The notes beneath the pieces were generated by a model. It saw only the letters and a list, made by a program, of their open reading frames with translations. It was not told the origin of the DNA and made no database searches. From a candidate division WWE3 bacterium RIFOXYD1_FULL_39_9 (GTDB lineage: Bacteria > Patescibacteriota > WWE3 > UBA101185 > UBA10185), in contig MEWG01000002.1 in the NCBI GenBank assembly GCA_001773295.1, positions 6,724-24,512 of the forward strand: a DNA stretch of 17,789 bases. Direction: 5' to 3'. Both the position numbers and the translations under genes were made by a program. Positions 14,929 to 17,789 of the stretch are shown here, in pieces (position 1 is the stretch's first letter; each line of letters begins with the position of its first letter).

Positions 14929-14957
14929 TTACTGTTATGATATTATATTGACAGTAA
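14929..14957. promoter_or_regulatory. Operator-like inverted repeat over the sodA promoter
   Basis: TTACTGT (14929-14935) and ACAGTAA (14951-14957) are perfect 7-bp inverted repeats, 15 bp apart. The centre contains candidate -10 boxes for sodA (TATGAT at 14936-14941, TATTAT, TATATT). The sodA ribosome site AGGAG follows at 14967-14971. A dimeric regulator bound here would cover the promoter. Which regulator cannot be told; metal- or oxidant-sensing repressors commonly control this class of gene. Confidence 0.5.
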
Positions 14958-14978
14958 CAAATATTTAGGAGACTAAGA

Positions 14979-15593
14979 ATGATATTTACTTTACCAAAAC
15001 TCTCATACGCATTTAATGCTCTTGAACCCTATATAGACGCGCAAACTATGGAGATTCACTATACTAAACACCATCAAACATATGTAAATAATCTTAATAA
15101 AGCACTGGAAACGCACCCGGAGCTTGAAATTATAGATTTAAAAAGTCTTTTAGCTAACTTAAACTCACTTCCTTCAGACATCCAGACAGCTGTAAAGAAT
15201 AATGCCGGTGGCCACTATAATCACAGCTTCTTTTGGGATGTAATGACTGAAGAAAAAAACACGAAACCCAGTGAAAAGCTAAATGCAGCGTTGATTTCTA
15301 CTTTTGGTTCCTTCGAAGATTTCAAGAGTGAGTTTACTAAGGCAGCTATGGGAAGGTTTGGTAGTGGCTGGGCCTGGCTAATCCTTGATGAAAAACAGAA
15401 ACTTGCTGTAGCCTCAACTGCAAATCAGGACTGTCCGATTTCTGAAGAAAAAACTCCACTTCTGGCTTTGGACGTTTGGGAGCATGCCTATTACTTGAAA
15501 TATCAAAATCGACGCAATGAATACATTGAGAATTGGTGGAACGTTGTAAATTGGGACAAAGTAAATTCACTGTTTTCTGAAGATATTAACTAG
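14979..15593 (+). CDS. sodA: Superoxide dismutase, Mn-type (Fe/Mn family)
   Basis: A 204-residue iron/manganese superoxide dismutase, converting superoxide to oxygen and hydrogen peroxide. No signal peptide is present, so it is cytoplasmic. Metal ligands are H27, H82 (in GGHYNHSFFW), D165 and H169 (DVWEHAYY). Metal-type markers point to manganese: glycines at 77-78 (NNAGGH) and Q150 in STANQDCP, the position of the Mn-type glutamine; iron enzymes usually have Q near the first site and A at the second. The ATG has a strong AGGAG ribosome site 7 nt upstream, one of the clearest in the window, and an inverted repeat overlaps the promoter. The DUF4349 gene follows 43 bp downstream. Possession of this enzyme implies exposure to oxygen. 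Confidence 0.96.
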   Translation: MIFTLPKLSYAFNALEPYIDAQTMEIHYTKHHQTYVNNLNKALETHPELEIIDLKSLLANLNSLPSDIQTAVKNNAGGHYNHSFFWDVMTEEKNTKPSEKLNAALISTFGSFEDFKSEFTKAAMGRFGSGWAWLILDEKQKLAVASTANQDCPISEEKTPLLALDVWEHAYYLKYQNRRNEYIENWWNVVNWDKVNSLFSEDIN

Positions 15594-15623
15594 GGGATAT
15601 TGTATTTAAACCCACGCTGGAGT

Positions 15624-15629
15624 TATAAT
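15624..15629 (+). promoter_or_regulatory. Candidate -10 box of the DUF4349 gene
   Basis: A perfect TATAAT ends 7 nt before the ATG at 15637. A weak -35 (TTGTAT, 15600-15605) lies 18 bp upstream. At usual spacing, transcription would begin at the A of the start codon, and there is no ribosome site. Confidence 0.55.
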
Positions 15630-15636
15630 TTACATA

Positions 15637-16572
15637 ATGCTTTCTAGATTATTCAATTGGACAAAAAACAACAAGTTAGCAACAGTACTTATCCTATTTG
15701 TTTTATATAAATTCTTCAATCCTGTTACTATCTATCAAAATCTTGCTTACCGTAACGAGATAGGCACTTTTGAGGGCGGCTACGGCGCCGGTATGGGTGG
15801 CGGAGTTGTCGGTAACTTTGATGCGTCACAAAAACTCAGCATGTCCGGGATAGTTCCCCCAGCTGACTATCAAGTCGCGCCTACACCTGAGATTCAGGAC
15901 AGAATGATGATTACTGAATCTTATATTTCACTACAAGTTGAGAATGTCACATCGTCAATTGAGCAGATTAAATCCAATGTAATTGAAAACAAGGGTTACA
16001 TTGTAAGTACCTACCTGGATAGACCGGAGTTTGGTGAGAACGCTACTCTGCAGGTAAGAGTTCCAAGTGAGTACATTGATGAGTTACTTGTTTATTTAAG
16101 AGGTAATTCGGTTAAAGTTGTAACCGAAAATATTACCGGCACCGATATAACAGACCAGTACGTAGATGTCGAAGAAAGAATTAAACAACTAGAAAGCAAT
16201 AAAGCTAGATTAGAGACTATTTTGAACTCAGCGAGAACGGTTGAGGACATCATGAAGGTTCTTCCTCATATTCAAAGTATTCAAAACCAAATCGATAACT
16301 ACAAAGGTCAAATTCAATATCTGGAAGGCGCTTCATCGACTTCACTCGTAACAATATATCTTTCAACTGACGAGCTGAGCCTTCCTTACGCACCTGTAAA
16401 ATCTTGGAGACCTGACGCAATTGTCAAACAAGCTATTAGAGCTTTGATCGTATCACTACAGCAAATAGGTACTGCGGCTATCTGGCTAGGTGTCTTCTCG
16501 GTACTGATAGTACCTGCAATAACATTGGTAGTCATAATTACCGTAATCCTCAAGAAAAGACGACATCAATAG
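15637..16572 (+). CDS. DUF4349 membrane-anchored protein
   Basis: A 311-residue protein with an N-terminal membrane segment (about 13-30), a Gly-rich stretch (47-60), an extracytoplasmic DUF4349 domain at about 88-245, and a C-terminal membrane helix (about 281-305) ended by KKRRH. DUF4349 marks are ENKGYIVSTYL (117-127), LQVRVPSEYIDELL (138-151), ITGTDITDQYVDVEERI (166-182) and the following coiled coil with a return beta strand (SLVTIYLS). The family has no established biochemical function; members often look like anchored lipoproteins with a coiled-coil hairpin. It is transcribed in the same direction as sodA but appears to have its own promoter. It ends 14 bp from the end of the convergent glycosyltransferase gene. 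Confidence 0.9.
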   Translation: MLSRLFNWTKNNKLATVLILFVLYKFFNPVTIYQNLAYRNEIGTFEGGYGAGMGGGVVGNFDASQKLSMSGIVPPADYQVAPTPEIQDRMMITESYISLQVENVTSSIEQIKSNVIENKGYIVSTYLDRPEFGENATLQVRVPSEYIDELLVYLRGNSVKVVTENITGTDITDQYVDVEERIKQLESNKARLETILNSARTVEDIMKVLPHIQSIQNQIDNYKGQIQYLEGASSTSLVTIYLSTDELSLPYAPVKSWRPDAIVKQAIRALIVSLQQIGTAAIWLGVFSVLIVPAITLVVIITVILKKRRHQ

Positions 16573-16586
16573 AATAATTGAGTAGT

Positions 16587-17789
16587 TTAGAGTGATCTTA
16601 GTCTGTACAGTGTGCTTGTTAGTTTTCCATCAACGTAGAATTCTTTTTCTGTAACATAATTGTTTAAAAACTCCTGGGGTGTTGTTACAAATTCATGGCT
16701 ATCGTAAACATCTAGATAAAATCTAGGTAAAAAGTTAGATCCGGTAGGCGTAAAGTCGTACTTCATAAAATAATATTTGGCAGCAACTGAGTTATCGTTA
16801 GTATAAATTCCTCGAACACCGGACAAAGTATTCAGATAATCTCGCGCCTCTCTAAAGCCCCTGTCATACGGAAAGCCGTATAGAAATACCTGATAGTTTT
16901 TAGTCGCTTTCTCAAGTTCTACCCCAAAAAGAGTCGTCTCGGACCAAGGGTAATTTAACCTCATAGAAGGAATAAAAATAGCGATTGAAACTGCAACTTG
17001 AATTAAAATAATCAATCCGGCAAGGATACTTAATACCAGCTTTGCTTTACCGCGCATCAAATCAGAGATCACCTTAAAACCAATTCCGGCGGCGAGATAT
17101 AGTGGAACAAAATAGTGCAAAATATGAGTTCCTGGGTTAGACGCTATTAACTCAAACAAGATAAATGGTATAAAAAACCACGCGTACAATACATTTCGAT
17201 ACTTAAAATCCTTAAAACCAACTATTAATGACAACACAAACATCATTAGAAGATACAAAACAAACGGATTATAAATAGAAATTGTATAAAGTGAATTTGA
17301 CGGTCGATAATCCTCACTACCAAAAAAACGCTTAGACAAATAATTAACTGTATTGGATTCAAAATAACCGGTTAAATAATATGGAATATAGAACGAACCT
17401 GCAAAAATCAGTATGGGGAGTACTAAGTAAATTAAAAAATTCTTAACAGGAGTTTGTCCGCCTTTTAACTCCGGAGCCAAGAATAAAATCCCTGCCAAAG
17501 CATAAAATATTCCGTCGTAATGGGAGAGCAATGCCAACGAGAACATTATAGACGCAGAAAATAACCAAATGTGCTTTCTCCTTTTAATATAATACAAGAC
17601 GAGCAAGACTCCGAATAAACCAAAGAGCAATAAAAAAGGCTGATATTGTGCTGTTCTGGAAAATGCGACGTTAAAACCGTTAAAGGAGTAGAGAACCGAG
17701 GCTACAAGTGCAAACCAATTCGGCATAAATTCTTTAGCCAAGAAAAAGAAAACAACAACACTTAGAAAACCTGCAACTGCAAAGGGCAG
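16587..17789 (-). CDS. Polytopic GT-C glycosyltransferase (PMT_2-like), N-terminus beyond the window
   Basis: The reading frame is open to base 17789, so the true start lies outside; about 400 residues are seen. It has many hydrophobic helices and a soluble C-terminal region of about 110 residues. The segment SVLYSFNGFNVAFSRTAQYQP, followed by helices and LLSHYDGIFY, matches PMT_2/GT39- and GT83-like enzymes, in which the SR.AQY motif follows a membrane helix. The catalytic first-loop acidic residues would lie in the missing part. It probably moves a sugar from a polyprenyl phosphate carrier on the outer face of the membrane. It is not a close copy of the GT-C gene at 13423-14904 by eye. Confidence 0.8.
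   Translation of the reverse strand: MPFAVAGFLSVVVFFFLAKEFMPNWFALVASVLYSFNGFNVAFSRTAQYQPFLLLFGLFGVLLVLYYIKRRKHIWLFSASIMFSLALLSHYDGIFYALAGILFLAPELKGGQTPVKNFLIYLVLPILIFAGSFYIPYYLTGYFESNTVNYLSKRFFGSEDYRPSNSLYTISIYNPFVLYLLMMFVLSLIVGFKDFKYRNVLYAWFFIPFILFELIASNPGTHILHYFVPLYLAAGIGFKVISDLMRGKAKLVLSILAGLIILIQVAVSIAIFIPSMRLNYPWSETTLFGVELEKATKNYQVFLYGFPYDRGFREARDYLNTLSGVRGIYTNDNSVAAKYYFMKYDFTPTGSNFLPRFYLDVYDSHEFVTTPQEFLNNYVTEKEFYVDGKLTSTLYRLRSL

Noticed and set aside
14948..14953. TTGACA as -35 of sodA
   Set aside because: The matching -10 would fall on the ribosome site and start codon; the A+T-rich hexamers in the inverted repeat are better candidates.
1..17789. CRISPR array, tRNA, rRNA or insertion sequence
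   Set aside because: No regularly spaced direct repeats, no cloverleaf-like sequence in the gaps, and no transposase-like protein were found by reading.
1..17789. Reassignment of TGA to glycine
   Set aside because: All genes read to full family length with TGA as stop, and no in-frame TGA interrupts them; only the scarcity of TGA stops is retained as an observation.

Overview
The window is dense, AT-rich bacterial DNA. It holds 19 protein-coding genes, the two outermost cut by the window edges. No RNA gene, CRISPR array or insertion sequence was recognised, and no stretch over about 300 bases lacks a gene. The gene set (Elp3 radical-SAM enzyme, CHASE4 sensor, DUF4349, HIT, GT-C glycosyltransferases, a compact M16 protein), the short intergenic gaps and the many apparently leaderless starts suggest a Candidate Phyla Radiation (Patescibacteria) genome, perhaps Microgenomates or Katanobacteria. 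This is an inference from gene content; no marker gene here proves it. All 17 visible stop codons are TAA or TAG, and TGA is not read as an amino acid.

Layout. 1-1117 (-): methionyl-tRNA synthetase, C-terminus missing. 1118-1298: a strong stem-loop that may be a terminator or REP-like element. 1299-1529 (-): a DUF1232-like small membrane protein. 1645-4935 (-): a signalling cluster, in transcription order a CHASE4-HAMP membrane sensor without kinase, a soluble PAS-PAS histidine kinase overlapping it by 8 bp, and a lone receiver domain. 4949-6415 (-): signal peptidase I fused to a degenerate CAP-like domain. 6507-7517 (+): a membrane-anchored six-cysteine protein and a YvlD/holin-4-like membrane protein. 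7529-10483: Elp3 (-) and a Trm9/ALKBH8-like methyltransferase (+), starting back to back on one CATATG, then a HIT protein (+). 10475-12112 (-): a P-loop kinase, DsbB, and a secreted Ig-like protein with a sortase-like C-terminus. 12167-13426 (+): M16 metallopeptidase. 13423-14904 (-): GT-C glycosyltransferase. 14979-16572 (+): Mn-type superoxide dismutase and DUF4349 protein. 16587-17789 (-): a second GT-C glycosyltransferase, N-terminus missing.

How the genes fit together. The most interesting pair is elp3 with its divergent neighbour. Elp3 makes the carboxymethyl group on wobble uridine 34 of tRNA, and Trm9 in eukaryotes methyl-esterifies that same group (cm5U to mcm5U). The neighbour has the Trm9 layout, including a C-terminal RYCHFY-type motif, so the locus may encode a bacterial version of this two-step pathway. 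A second theme is the cell envelope: signal peptidase, DsbB, a cysteine-rich anchored protein, an Ig-like surface protein and two GT-C glycosyltransferases. Regulatory highlights are a 17-bp perfect palindrome lying in the spacer of a TTGACA promoter (MerR-like geometry), a 7-15-7 inverted repeat over the sodA promoter, and repeated placement of a -10 hexamer only 6-9 nt before start codons.
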